Source of the DNA: Bacillota bacterium
GTDB lineage: Bacteria > Bacillota > Bacilli > Alicyclobacillales > SLC66
Direction of reading: 5' to 3'
NCBI GenBank assembly: GCA_021820975.1
Contig: JAKADA010000018.1
Span: 1 to 40,278, forward strand
DNA: 40,278 nt
The notes under the pieces were generated by a model. It was not told the origin of the DNA. It saw only the letters and a program-made list of their open reading frames with translations, and did no database searches. Positions 1 through 7,019 of this stretch are shown here, one piece after another. The position numbers and the translations under genes are program-made. How positions within the stretch are numbered: position 1 is the stretch's first letter; each line of letters starts with the position of its first letter.

Positions 1-66
1 TTAGTTTTCAAGGATCCACCGGGCTTTCTTGCTCGCCCGTGTCGTCCGTCTCTCGCGGCGACAGGT
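1..66 (-). promoter_or_regulatory. Structured leader with boxA-like motif, probably of an rRNA operon
   Basis: Read on the minus strand, the promoter at 70-98 is followed by two hairpins (a GTCGCCG/CGGACGAC stem with one bulge and a CGGGC/GCCCG stem) and then by CCTTGAAAACTAA at the window edge. The TTGAAAACT string is typical of the antitermination-related leader and spacer of Firmicute rRNA operons. I infer that a 16S rRNA gene begins just outside the window. It could also be a spacer before another stable RNA. Confidence 0.5.
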
Positions 67-69
67 ATC

Positions 70-98
70 AATATACCATCCTAGAAATCGAAAGTCAA
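70..98 (-). promoter_or_regulatory. Strong sigma-A promoter reading left off the window
   Basis: On the minus strand a TTGACT -35 box (93-98) is followed after exactly 17 bases by a TATATT -10 box (70-75). Transcription would begin near position 62 and run toward position 1. The close match and the structured leader after it fit a stable-RNA promoter. The transcribed gene lies outside the window, so its identity is inferred. Confidence 0.7.
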
Positions 99-417
99 CC
101 TAATATGGATAAGGAAGTTTGTACCATTTTGAAGTTGGTGAAAATAGGCGAAGTTAGGTCGCTTGGGTATCCACGTTAGGAATTAGCAATCCGTTCTCTT
201 TAACTGTATACGCTCAGGCTTTGCGTAATAAGCCGGATTTGCTGGCGTATTGATGTCGTGTGACACCGGCCTAGACATATACCAGATTCCAATGAACTAA
301 GACAGGTAAGCTAGAACATGATTCATCAAGGCAGATGTACATAAGATAAGCCATACTAGGGTAATCATAAATCGGAGTATGTTGCCTTCTAAACTTTTCC
401 ATGAGGTGATGTAATTC
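99..417. other. Intergenic region upstream of the 3D-domain gene
   Basis: About 320 bases without a convincing gene. It separates the leftward stable-RNA promoter from the rightward 3D-domain gene. A short GGCTT/AAGCC hairpin lies near 213-230. I looked for a ydaO-type riboswitch like that at 13.55-13.68 kb and did not find one. No clear sigma-A promoter for the gene at 418 stands out. Confidence 0.4.
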
Positions 418-1053
418 GTGGTTCCCATATGTACGCTGATAGCAGGTGCCTGCATGACCATGCAGTTATCAACACCTTGGTCTGTATCGCAAGTCGTCTA
501 TGATAATACGACCATGCCAATCACGCACCAGGTGGTATCAGCCAGTGCAATAATTCTTGACACGACATCACACGTACGGCGCCTTACTGTAAAGACGCAT
601 CACGTACAAAGACGAGTAGTCAGTAGACGCACAAAGCAATCCGCTACCTTAAAGTCTATCGAGACCATGGCAGCGTTAGCTCCTGTGCTAAGTTCAGCAG
701 AAGGAACAGCAGAGTCAGCACATCATTTGGCAGTAGAAAAAACCTATCAATGTGTACTGACTGCATACGGACCAGGGTTTGAATCAACCGGAAAACATCC
801 TGGCGATCCAGCTTATGGAGTCACTGCAAGCGGACGTATCGCATTACCACGTCACACTGTAGCAGTAGATCCGCACCTCATTCCACTTGGTTCCTTAATG
901 TACATCGATGGTATCGGCTACCGCGTTGCTGAAGATGTTGGCGGAGCCATACGCGGTCAACATATCGATTTGTATTTTCCTAACGACACAGATGCCGTAA
1001 AATTCGGCGTAAAAAGCCACGTAAAGGTATTTGTATTCGCACACCCCAAGTGA
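418..1053 (+). CDS. Exported or surface 3D-domain protein (putative peptidoglycan hydrolase)
   Basis: 211 residues from a GTG with a GAGGTGAT ribosome site; an in-frame stop at 412-414 rules out an earlier start. The C-terminal ~100 residues form a 3D domain. Its three conserved aspartates are visible as AVDP (D151), AED (D173) and HID (D184), with the GGAIRG signature between the last two. 3D domains resemble the MltA lytic transglycosylase fold and occur in Bacillus YocH/YabE-type wall enzymes. There is no LysM or G5 domain. The N-terminus is only weakly hydrophobic, so export is plausible but not obvious. Residues 50-75 are basic and could bind the wall. The family call is firm; the substrate is inferred. 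Confidence 0.8.
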   Translation: MVPICTLIAGACMTMQLSTPWSVSQVVYDNTTMPITHQVVSASAIILDTTSHVRRLTVKTHHVQRRVVSRRTKQSATLKSIETMAALAPVLSSAEGTAESAHHLAVEKTYQCVLTAYGPGFESTGKHPGDPAYGVTASGRIALPRHTVAVDPHLIPLGSLMYIDGIGYRVAEDVGGAIRGQHIDLYFPNDTDAVKFGVKSHVKVFVFAHPK

Positions 1054-1067
1054 ATTGCATCAAACAC

Positions 1068-1110
1068 GATAGCAGGAGCGAGCTACTCCCTTTTCCTCGC
1101 CCCTGCTATC
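1068..1110. terminator. Long hairpin between convergent genes
   Basis: GATAGCAGG plus GCGAG (1068-1082) pairs with CTCGC plus CCTGCTATC (1096-1110), with one A/C mismatch, making a 15-position stem with a 13-base loop. It sits between the 3D-domain gene and the convergent YutE-like gene and overlaps the latter's stop. No good U tract follows on either strand, so intrinsic termination is likely but not certain. Confidence 0.55.
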
Positions 1111-1579
1111 ATGTAACAGCAACATACTCCTTAATTGCTTGAACAAATTGCAAAACAGTTGGCCAACAACTCGCAGCCTTTAGAATTTGATCTCTACCTT
1201 CATCACCATATTGTTGAATTAAAAGTGGGCGTAACGAAACAACATCCAACAAAGAATTGGCGATTTCCGAAGTAATCACCTTCTCATCCAGCAAAATCAT
1301 AACAATATCCCGATATCCCCCAGGATCTCGCATAATCAATGCATCAATCAATGCATTTCCAATATCAGCAATGAGTTCAATGACTACGTGAATTTCACGT
1401 TCAAGGGCTCTAACTATAATCTTTCCTATTAATGAAGTGTCTTCCCATGAGCTATTTTCCGTTTCGTACATCACAGTATCCTGTAATAACATACCTTCTT
1501 TTTCTAACCGCACACAAAGAAGAGTAATGCGTTGTTTGTATTCGGTAGTAAGAAACAGTTCAATCACTCCCCTATTCAA
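1109..1579 (-). CDS. YutE-like DUF86 / HepT-family protein
   Basis: Up to 156 residues, all helical in appearance. The core contains DIGNALIDALIMRDP, then DIVMILLDEKV, then a VVSLRPLLIQQY segment, which match the DUF86 family as in Bacillus YutE. HepT toxins of the same superfamily carry RX4HXY; here the histidine is glutamine (R-PLLI-QQY). I recall the same QQY in YutE, so this is probably a family trait and not damage. No MNT-type antitoxin gene is adjacent. The start is uncertain: TTG 1579 and GTG 1567 lack a well-spaced ribosome site. A CTG at 1558 lies about 9 bases after AGGGG, and the YutE N-terminus aligns from there. The IS element starts 30 bases upstream. Confidence 0.65.
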   Translation of the reverse strand: MNRGVIELFLTTEYKQRITLLCVRLEKEGMLLQDTVMYETENSSWEDTSLIGKIIVRALEREIHVVIELIADIGNALIDALIMRDPGGYRDIVMILLDEKVITSEIANSLLDVVSLRPLLIQQYGDEGRDQILKAASCWPTVLQFVQAIKEYVAVT

Positions 1580-1601
1580 TAAAATAAACTGCCTGTACCT
1601 A

Positions 1602-1608
1602 TTGTTTA
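1602..1608 (+). repeat. Left target-site duplication of the IS4-family element
   Basis: TTGTTTA directly abuts the outer end of the left inverted repeat. The same seven bases abut the right inverted repeat at 3126-3132. This is the expected footprint of transposition. Confidence 0.75.
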
Positions 1609-1630
1609 CTCAACTTTCGCACACTGAAAT
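1609..1630 (+). repeat. Left terminal inverted repeat of the IS
   Basis: It reads CTCAA-C-TTTCGCA-C-A-C-T-GAAAT. The reverse complement of the right end matches at all but three bases and one single-base gap. The transposase stop codon lies inside it, so coding reaches the very end of the element. Confidence 0.8.
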
Positions 1631-3052
1631 AGGCAGATAGACCTTGATATAACTGGGCAAACCGTTCATCCATTCCTGGAGTTGACGATTTATCAGTTTT
1701 GAGAGTCGTCGATTGGCTTTTTCCGCCACTTCATTGATGATTTCCACCAGTTGGTTAAGTGCCACTGCCCAATCCAATGCCGACACTTCATCACATAAGG
1801 CCAAAAATAATCCGCCCAAGGTTCGCTGGTCCGTACTGATTCGGTGTTGCCAAGCCAGTAGAATGTAGCGGGAAAATACGATCGTCGTATGGTCGATCAT
1901 CATGTCGTACGAGCGCCCCTGGAACTCTTTTTGGAGTCGCAACAATGACTTTGTGCATTTGAAAAATACCTCTATGTCCCAGCGAATTCCGTAAATCCGG
2001 ATGATCTCTTCGATCGTCAGCGTCGTATCTGTGCTGAGTATCGCCAACCACTCATTCTTCTTGCTCCGATGCCGCACAAAGATCATCATGATCGGAATGC
2101 CAGGGATCAATTCAGTCCGAATGCATCGCAAGATGCTCTTGTTTAACGTGCCGACAGGCGTGGCGGCATGATACAGTTCCTTCAGCGTGAGTCGTTTCCC
2201 CTCAAAGCGATAGCGCTGATTACCCGCCTTCACCATTCCGATCACATCCATGCCCCTGTCTAGCACGGCTTGGATCAGCGGAGCGAAGGTAAACCAGCTG
2301 TCCATCAATACATACGAAGCGTTCACTCCAGCAACCAGCGCCCGTTCTAGCATCGCTGGAATGACCTGTGGCGCAGGTAGCAATGCTTCTTTCCTACGCT
2401 GATACCCACTGGTTCTTTTATCGATGTCATCGTTGATCCCTTGGAGTTGCGATTTCGTCGAACTGAGCAGGGAAAAATCAAGGGGCAGAAACGTATGTCC
2501 ATCAGACCATCCCAGCGTCAGCATGCGAAATCCCTTGTAATAGCACTGCTGTGCATGATCCCAACAGCGCGCCAACAGTTCCACCGTCTTGCTGCGATTG
2601 CGACTAAACATAGAGTCATCCACAATCAGCACATTGACCCGTTGACTGGACGTTAGCGCCCTGGTTTTCTGAACCGCCTCGACACTGAATGAGGTGAGAA
2701 ATCGTCGCCATGAAAATCGAGGATGATTCAAGAACCGATAGACTGCGTCCTTCCCAGGAAATGACGCACCCTTTGCACTTTCAAGCAGTTGAACCCAATT
2801 GCGGTGATGAAAGATGAGGGCAAACACAATCTGAAACAAATGGAGGCAGGAGAAGCCAAAACGTTTGGTGATCCCCGCTTTTCGTAAATGGTAAGGGACT
2901 CTTAATTCTCGAAAAACAGCGTTGATTTCACTGGGCAATTGATTGTTGAGATCATCATGGAATATCATGGAGAAGAAGTACCTCTTTCGTTTTGTATGGT
3001 TGTGACTGGTCAAATCCACCATACCAGATGAGAGGTGCTTTTTCATTGTCAA
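1610..3052 (-). CDS. IS4-family DDE transposase
   Basis: 480 residues from TTG 3052; an ATG two codons in (3046) is equally possible, and neither has a good ribosome site. The protein is basic at the N-terminus and carries the DDE catalytic core. D145/D146 lie in IVDDS, D251 in VLMDSWF, and E361 is in the IS4 signature. That signature is complete: Y354-x2-R357-x3-E361-x6-K368 within IYGIRWDIEVFFKCTK. The enzyme cuts and re-inserts the element at its inverted repeats. No frameshift or stop interrupts it. It is transcribed toward the YutE-like gene, with its stop only 30 bases from that gene's start. Confidence 0.93.
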   Translation of the reverse strand: MTMKKHLSSGMVDLTSHNHTKRKRYFFSMIFHDDLNNQLPSEINAVFRELRVPYHLRKAGITKRFGFSCLHLFQIVFALIFHHRNWVQLLESAKGASFPGKDAVYRFLNHPRFSWRRFLTSFSVEAVQKTRALTSSQRVNVLIVDDSMFSRNRSKTVELLARCWDHAQQCYYKGFRMLTLGWSDGHTFLPLDFSLLSSTKSQLQGINDDIDKRTSGYQRRKEALLPAPQVIPAMLERALVAGVNASYVLMDSWFTFAPLIQAVLDRGMDVIGMVKAGNQRYRFEGKRLTLKELYHAATPVGTLNKSILRCIRTELIPGIPIMMIFVRHRSKKNEWLAILSTDTTLTIEEIIRIYGIRWDIEVFFKCTKSLLRLQKEFQGRSYDMMIDHTTIVFSRYILLAWQHRISTDQRTLGGLFLALCDEVSALDWAVALNQLVEIINEVAEKANRRLSKLINRQLQEWMNGLPSYIKVYLPISVCES

Positions 3053-3102
3053 TGTTCATATTTCTACCGCAAAATCCCTTGATAATTTAAGCCTTCAAGC
3101 AA

Positions 3103-3125
3103 ATTTCAACTCTGCGAAACTTGAG
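3103..3125 (-). repeat. Right terminal inverted repeat of the IS
   Basis: It ends TTGAG at the outer edge and is the near-complement of 1609-1630. It lies 51 bases upstream of the transposase TTG start, leaving a short region for the element's own promoter. Confidence 0.8.
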
Positions 3126-3132
3126 TTGTTTA
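3126..3132 (+). repeat. Right target-site duplication of the IS4-family element
   Basis: TTGTTTA, identical to 1602-1608. Removing the IS and one copy rejoins ...CCTATTGTTTACTATACAC... as the ancestral sequence upstream of the YutE-like gene. Confidence 0.75.
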
Positions 3133-3255
3133 CTATACACGAAACAAGAAAATGGACCGAATGGATCATTTGTTTTGTATAAGACGAGCCTTGACGTTTT
3201 CTTAATGACTACACAAAAATTTTTCAAGACACCTTTCTTTCACCCGCCTGTTCGG

Positions 3256-3300
3256 TATAATAGTAGAGGATGATCTAATGGACTAATGGATTAATCCATT
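3256..3300 (+). promoter_or_regulatory. -10 box and palindromic operator upstream of gntR
   Basis: A perfect TATAAT (3256-3261) is followed by two tandem copies of CTAATGGA (3275-3282, 3283-3290). The second copy is part of a perfect 16-base palindrome, AATGGATTAATCCATT (3285-3300). No good -35 box is present, so the promoter may need help or use another spacing. A palindrome between a -10 and a GntR start is a typical autorepression site. That this GntR protein binds it is inference. Confidence 0.6.
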
Positions 3301-3328
3301 GCTTCGTGTTTCTATGGAGGAGGCGGAT

Positions 3329-4294
3329 TTGCCGGTGACAGGATTGGTTATTCGCAAAAATGGGATACCCCTTTATGTGCAAGTAAAGGAAAAGATCCTA
3401 GCCGACATAAGGAGCCAAATCTTCAAGGCTGGCGATAAGGTACCTACAGAACGCATCTTATCCGAGCAGCTCGGGGTCAGTCGTAACACGGTCAGCCAAG
3501 CGTACCGAGAGCTCGAATCCGATGGTGTTTTGACATCGATGCAAGGCCGCGGGACCTTCGTTTGTGCGAGAGATCAAACCGTCAAGTTGACCAACAGACG
3601 AGATCTATTAAAAAAAGTCATCGATGTTGCTCTAGAAGAAAGTTTACAACTAGGGTTTACCATCGATGAATTTTTGGAGCTTGCGAAAACGCAGGCCGAA
3701 CATAAAGCGGCATCGCTCCACAAGGCACAAGTTGCCTTTTTAGAGTGTAACCGTGAGCAAGTGGAATATTTCTCACGAAAATTAGAATTTGGAGGGGTGC
3801 ATATAAGGCCGGTCATTCTGGATGATTTAAAAGATCAAAATCGCGATGAATGGCACTACGTAGAAACAGCAGATCTTGTGGTTACAACCTTTTTTCACCT
3901 TGATGAAGTACAGGAATTGCTTGGCCGTTCGAGAGAAGTCTTAGCTATTTCACTCGATCCCGAGTTAGAAACCATTGTGCGTATAGCACGTGTCCCCTCC
4001 GGATATCGCACGGGTTTGATATGCCGCAGTGAAAACTTTGCCGTTAAAGTAAAAATGGCACTTGTGGAAGCTGGCTTAGATGAATTAAATGTTCAGGTTA
4101 GCACAAGCAACGTTTCGCAGGAACTTGCTGACTTCCTTCAACTAACCGATGTCGTCGTGGTTTCACCGGGAAGAAGAAAAGAAATCGAGACATACTGTAA
4201 GAGACGGCAAGAAATCATTGATTTTGTCTTCAAGCCTGACGCGGCATCAGTAAATTTATTGCGCGCAGCTTTGGCGGATGTTCGCCACGGTTAA
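3329..4294 (+). CDS. GntR-family transcription regulator of the kor operon
   Basis: About 321 residues. I place the start at TTG 3329 because GGAGGAGG (3316-3323) lies five bases before it; ATG 3314 and TTG 3299 lack a ribosome site, and GTG 3335 is another option. Residues ~13-79 form a GntR winged helix (PLYVQVKEKI, KVPTERILSEQLGVSRNTVSQAYRELE, GRGTFV). The ~230-residue C-terminal part is an effector-sensing domain I cannot assign to a ligand. It is not the aminotransferase-like MocR type. korA follows after 42 bases on the same strand, so control of 2-oxoacid oxidation is likely, together with autoregulation at the upstream palindrome. Confidence 0.85.
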   Translation: MPVTGLVIRKNGIPLYVQVKEKILADIRSQIFKAGDKVPTERILSEQLGVSRNTVSQAYRELESDGVLTSMQGRGTFVCARDQTVKLTNRRDLLKKVIDVALEESLQLGFTIDEFLELAKTQAEHKAASLHKAQVAFLECNREQVEYFSRKLEFGGVHIRPVILDDLKDQNRDEWHYVETADLVVTTFFHLDEVQELLGRSREVLAISLDPELETIVRIARVPSGYRTGLICRSENFAVKVKMALVEAGLDELNVQVSTSNVSQELADFLQLTDVVVVSPGRRKEIETYCKRRQEIIDFVFKPDAASVNLLRAALADVRHG

Positions 4295-4301
4295 CCAAAA
4301 T

Positions 4302-4324
4302 CTAGTGCGAAAAGCACTAGGAGG
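4302..4324 (+). promoter_or_regulatory. Hairpin abutting the korA ribosome site
   Basis: CTAGTGC (4302-4308) pairs perfectly with GCACTAG (4314-4320) around a GAAAA loop. The last two stem bases are the first two of the AGGAGGAG ribosome site (4319 onward). There is no U tract, so it is not a terminator. It could protect a processed korAB message or tune korA translation. Confidence 0.5.
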
Positions 4325-4336
4325 AGTGAATTATCC

Positions 4337-6091
4337 ATGTTGCAAGAACTATCGTGGAAAGTCGGAGGTCAGCAAGGTGAGGGTATTGATTCCACAGGAA
4401 AAACCTTTTCTACTTCGCTGAATCGAATGGGTTATTTTATTTATTCCTACCGTCATTTTTCATCTCGTATTAAAGGCGGTCATACCAATGACAAAGTGCG
4501 TATCAGCACAACAGCTCGCCATGCAAGCGCAGACAGCCTGGATATCCTAGTTGCCTTCGACCAAGAAACAATCAACTTAAATGCCCCGGAATTACGTGCT
4601 GGTGGTATTGTTATTGCCGATGCAAAATTCAACCCCGTTTTACCAGCTGATCTCGCGCAAGACGTTCAATTGTATAGTATTGCTATCACGAAAATCGCTG
4701 AAGCAAATGGCGCCGCTATTATGAAAAATATGGTGGCTTTAGGAGCTTCTAGCTATGTCGTTGGGCTTAAACCAGACTTTTGCGCACCAGTCATCAATAG
4801 TCTATTCGGGCGTAAAAGCCAAAAGATCGTCGATCAGAACATGGCAGCCGTGGCGGCTGGTTATCAGGCCATGAAAGATTTTGGTGTTAACTTTGAAGCC
4901 TTCTACCTTGCTCCACCTACTCCATCTACTCACCTCTTAATGACTGGAAATGATGCTGCTGGTCTTGGTGCCTTAGCAGGAGGCGCACGTGTTATGCCAG
5001 CTTATCCGATTACACCAGCTTCAGATGTAATGGAGTATCTCATCAAAAAGTTTCCCCAAGTTGGCGGTGTGGTTTTACAAACCGAGGATGAAATCGCTGC
5101 ACTAAACATGGCCATTGGCGCATCATTTGCTGGCGCTCGTACGCTCACATCCACATCAGGACCAGGGCTTGCACTCATGATGGAAGCAATGGGTTTAGCT
5201 GGCATGACAGAAACGCCTGTCGTCATTATCGACGCTCAGCGTGGTGGTCCGAGCACAGGTTTACCAACCAAACATGAACAAAGTGATATGTACGCTGCTT
5301 TATTTGGCAATCATGGTGAAATCGCAAAAGTGGTTCTAACCCCTGCCAATGCAGAAGAGTGTTTTTATGCAACCGCTGAAGCATTCAACTATGCGGAGCA
5401 ATATCAATGCCCAGTTATCGTGATGACCGATCTCGCCTTATCGTTAGCAAGCCAAACGGTGCCTGAACTTTCTTTTGATGCAATTACTATCGATCGTGGT
5501 TACTTAGCCACAGAAGAACAACTTGCGGCTACACAAGAAGGGCAACTCTTCAAGCGGTACCAATTAACCGACAACGGTGTATCGCCTCGTGTCTTTCCTG
5601 GACAACATGGCGGTTTGCACCATGTGACCGGTGTCGAACACAGTGAAGTTGGTCGTCCCGATGAAGGGCAAGCCAACCACACGAAAATGATGAATAAACG
5701 TTTAAATAAATTTGCAGGCATCGAGTTACCGGGCAGTGTCGCCTATAATGGTGTTGCAAATCCTGATGTTTTGCTAGTAGGTGTCGGTTCTTCACTTGGC
5801 CCAATCTCAGAAGCTGTTGAACGCTTGATAAAAGATGGAGCTAGCGTCGCATATGCACAAGTCAAAGTTCTTTCTCCATTTCCGATAAAAACCATGCAGG
5901 CTTACCTAGACAGTGCCAAACAAGTTATTGTCATTGAATCGAACGGAACCGGCCAATTGTACCACCTTATGCAATTTTTTGGATTACATCATGCCCAAAT
6001 GACGAGTCATACGAAATACGACGGTACCCCCTTCCTGCCTGGTGAACTTGAATCGTACGTGAAAGGATCGATGTTAGCATGGCAACGGTAA
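4337..6091 (+). CDS. korA: 2-oxoacid:ferredoxin oxidoreductase, fused gamma-alpha subunit
   Basis: 584 residues. Residues 1-~190 are the gamma domain (VGGQQGEGIDSTG near the start, RIKGGHTN). The rest is the alpha subunit pyrimidine-binding region with YPITPASDV, QTEDEIAALNMAIGAS, TSTSGPGLALM and QRGGPSTGLPTKHEQSD. This gamma-alpha fusion is the usual two-subunit Kor arrangement of aerobic bacteria and archaea. With KorB it oxidises 2-oxoglutarate or a related 2-oxoacid plus CoA to acyl-CoA, passing electrons to ferredoxin. The ribosome site is AGGAGG. It overlaps korB by 13 bases, implying coupled translation. The exact 2-oxoacid is not decided by the motifs I can see. Confidence 0.93.
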   Translation: MLQELSWKVGGQQGEGIDSTGKTFSTSLNRMGYFIYSYRHFSSRIKGGHTNDKVRISTTARHASADSLDILVAFDQETINLNAPELRAGGIVIADAKFNPVLPADLAQDVQLYSIAITKIAEANGAAIMKNMVALGASSYVVGLKPDFCAPVINSLFGRKSQKIVDQNMAAVAAGYQAMKDFGVNFEAFYLAPPTPSTHLLMTGNDAAGLGALAGGARVMPAYPITPASDVMEYLIKKFPQVGGVVLQTEDEIAALNMAIGASFAGARTLTSTSGPGLALMMEAMGLAGMTETPVVIIDAQRGGPSTGLPTKHEQSDMYAALFGNHGEIAKVVLTPANAEECFYATAEAFNYAEQYQCPVIVMTDLALSLASQTVPELSFDAITIDRGYLATEEQLAATQEGQLFKRYQLTDNGVSPRVFPGQHGGLHHVTGVEHSEVGRPDEGQANHTKMMNKRLNKFAGIELPGSVAYNGVANPDVLLVGVGSSLGPISEAVERLIKDGASVAYAQVKVLSPFPIKTMQAYLDSAKQVIVIESNGTGQLYHLMQFFGLHHAQMTSHTKYDGTPFLPGELESYVKGSMLAWQR

Positions 6092-6945
6092 AAGAATTTC
6101 GCAACAATATTCGACCTAATTGGTGTCCCGGTTGTGGAGATTTTGCAGTTCAGGCATCGATTCAACGTGCACTTGGCAACTTAAATCTTGACCCTGAACA
6201 AGTTGCCTTAGTATCAGGTATCGGTTGCTCCGGCCGTATCTCTGGATATGTCAATGTTTATGGTTTTCATGGCGTACATGGACGATCCTTACCGATTGCC
6301 CAAGGTGTAAAACTATCCAATCGTAATCTTACCGTTTTAGCTGCTGGCGGAGACGGGGATGGTTTTGGCATTGGACTCAATCACTTTATGCACGCAGTAC
6401 GTCGTAATATGGACATCACTTACATTGTGATGGATAACCAAATTTATGGTTTAACCAAAGGACAACATTCACCTACAAGTTCCTTCGGTTTTAAAGCAAA
6501 AACAACACCAGCAGGAAACATTGAGAATGCACTTAGCCCATTACAGATTGCTATGGCTGCTGGCATTACCTTTTTGGCACAAGGATTTTCTCATGAGGTC
6601 AATCAGTTAACGGAACTCATTGAAGCTGGAATTCAGCATAAAGGATTCTCCTTGATTAACGTATTTAGTCCTTGTGTAACATACAACAAAATCAATACCT
6701 ATGAATGGTACAAAGAACACATTGTCAATCTGGAGCAATTTCCAAACTACGATCCAACGGACCGAGCATCTGCTATTACGAAGGTTATGGAGACGGATGG
6801 CTTATGCACCGGCCTTATTTATCGTAACGATGAAAAGCCTGCGTATGAAGAGCTTATTACCGGTTATAAACAAGAAGCCTATCTTGATCAAGATATTCAT
6901 CTTGATGCAGCCTATTTTGACAAAATTATGCATGAGTTTGCATAA
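6079..6945 (+). CDS. korB: 2-oxoacid:ferredoxin oxidoreductase, beta subunit
   Basis: 288 residues. It has the thiamine-diphosphate motif GDGDG (91-95) ending at N120 in VMDNQIYGLTKGQHSPTS. Four cysteines are placed to hold the single [4Fe-4S] cluster: C16 and C19 (WCPGCGD), C50 (GIGCSGR) and C199 (SPCVTYN). It starts at an ATG inside the end of korA and closes the gntR-korA-korB unit. The electron acceptor could be the seven-iron ferredoxin encoded at 34.7 kb, which is an inference. Confidence 0.93.
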   Translation: MATVKEFRNNIRPNWCPGCGDFAVQASIQRALGNLNLDPEQVALVSGIGCSGRISGYVNVYGFHGVHGRSLPIAQGVKLSNRNLTVLAAGGDGDGFGIGLNHFMHAVRRNMDITYIVMDNQIYGLTKGQHSPTSSFGFKAKTTPAGNIENALSPLQIAMAAGITFLAQGFSHEVNQLTELIEAGIQHKGFSLINVFSPCVTYNKINTYEWYKEHIVNLEQFPNYDPTDRASAITKVMETDGLCTGLIYRNDEKPAYEELITGYKQEAYLDQDIHLDAAYFDKIMHEFA

Positions 6946-6947
6946 TG

Positions 6948-6977
6948 AAAAAGGTTTCGCCTAGGCGAAACCTTTTT
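6948..6977. terminator. First of two stacked terminators after korB
   Basis: A perfect 30-base palindrome: AAAAAGG...CCTTTTT with core TTTCGCCTAGGCGAAA. It begins two bases after the korB stop. The A and T tracts at its two ends make it usable from both strands. Confidence 0.9.
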
Positions 6978-7008
6978 GCTGCCAGAGAATTGTTCTGGCA
7001 GCATTTTT
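6977..7008. terminator. Second stacked terminator, shared with the convergent lipoprotein gene
   Basis: TGCTGCCAGA (6977-6986) pairs perfectly with TCTGGCAGCA (6994-7003) and is followed by TTTTT (7004-7008). It touches the first terminator. Together they insulate korAB from the lipoprotein gene that converges from the right. Confidence 0.88.
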
Positions 7009-7019
7009 ATAAATTAAAC

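Larger units (their letters stand above)
1609..3125 (-). mobile_element. Complete IS4-family insertion sequence, 1517 bp
   Basis: A full-length transposase gene is bounded by imperfect inverted repeats of 22 and 23 bases (1609-1630 and 3103-3125), both starting CTCAA at the outer edge. Both ends are flanked by the duplication TTGTTTA. The CT outer bases, the length and the YREK motif in the transposase fit IS4. The intact reading frame, the well-matched ends and the perfect target duplication suggest a recent, possibly active insertion. It separates the YutE-like gene from its original upstream DNA. Confidence 0.88.

Noticed and set aside
1109-1579. HepT toxin with a broken RX4HXY active site
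   Set aside because: The QQY variant is, as far as I recall, normal in YutE-type DUF86 proteins, and no MNT antitoxin partner is present. A toxin-antitoxin pair is not supported.
1437-1640. Plus-strand frame opposite the YutE-like gene, ending in the IS repeat
   Set aside because: No ribosome site, and it is antisense to a recognised family and runs into the IS end.
1601-3133. Eight-base target duplication TTGTTTAC
   Set aside because: The eighth base on the left is already part of the CTCAA end of the inverted repeat. Only seven bases are duplicated outside both ends.
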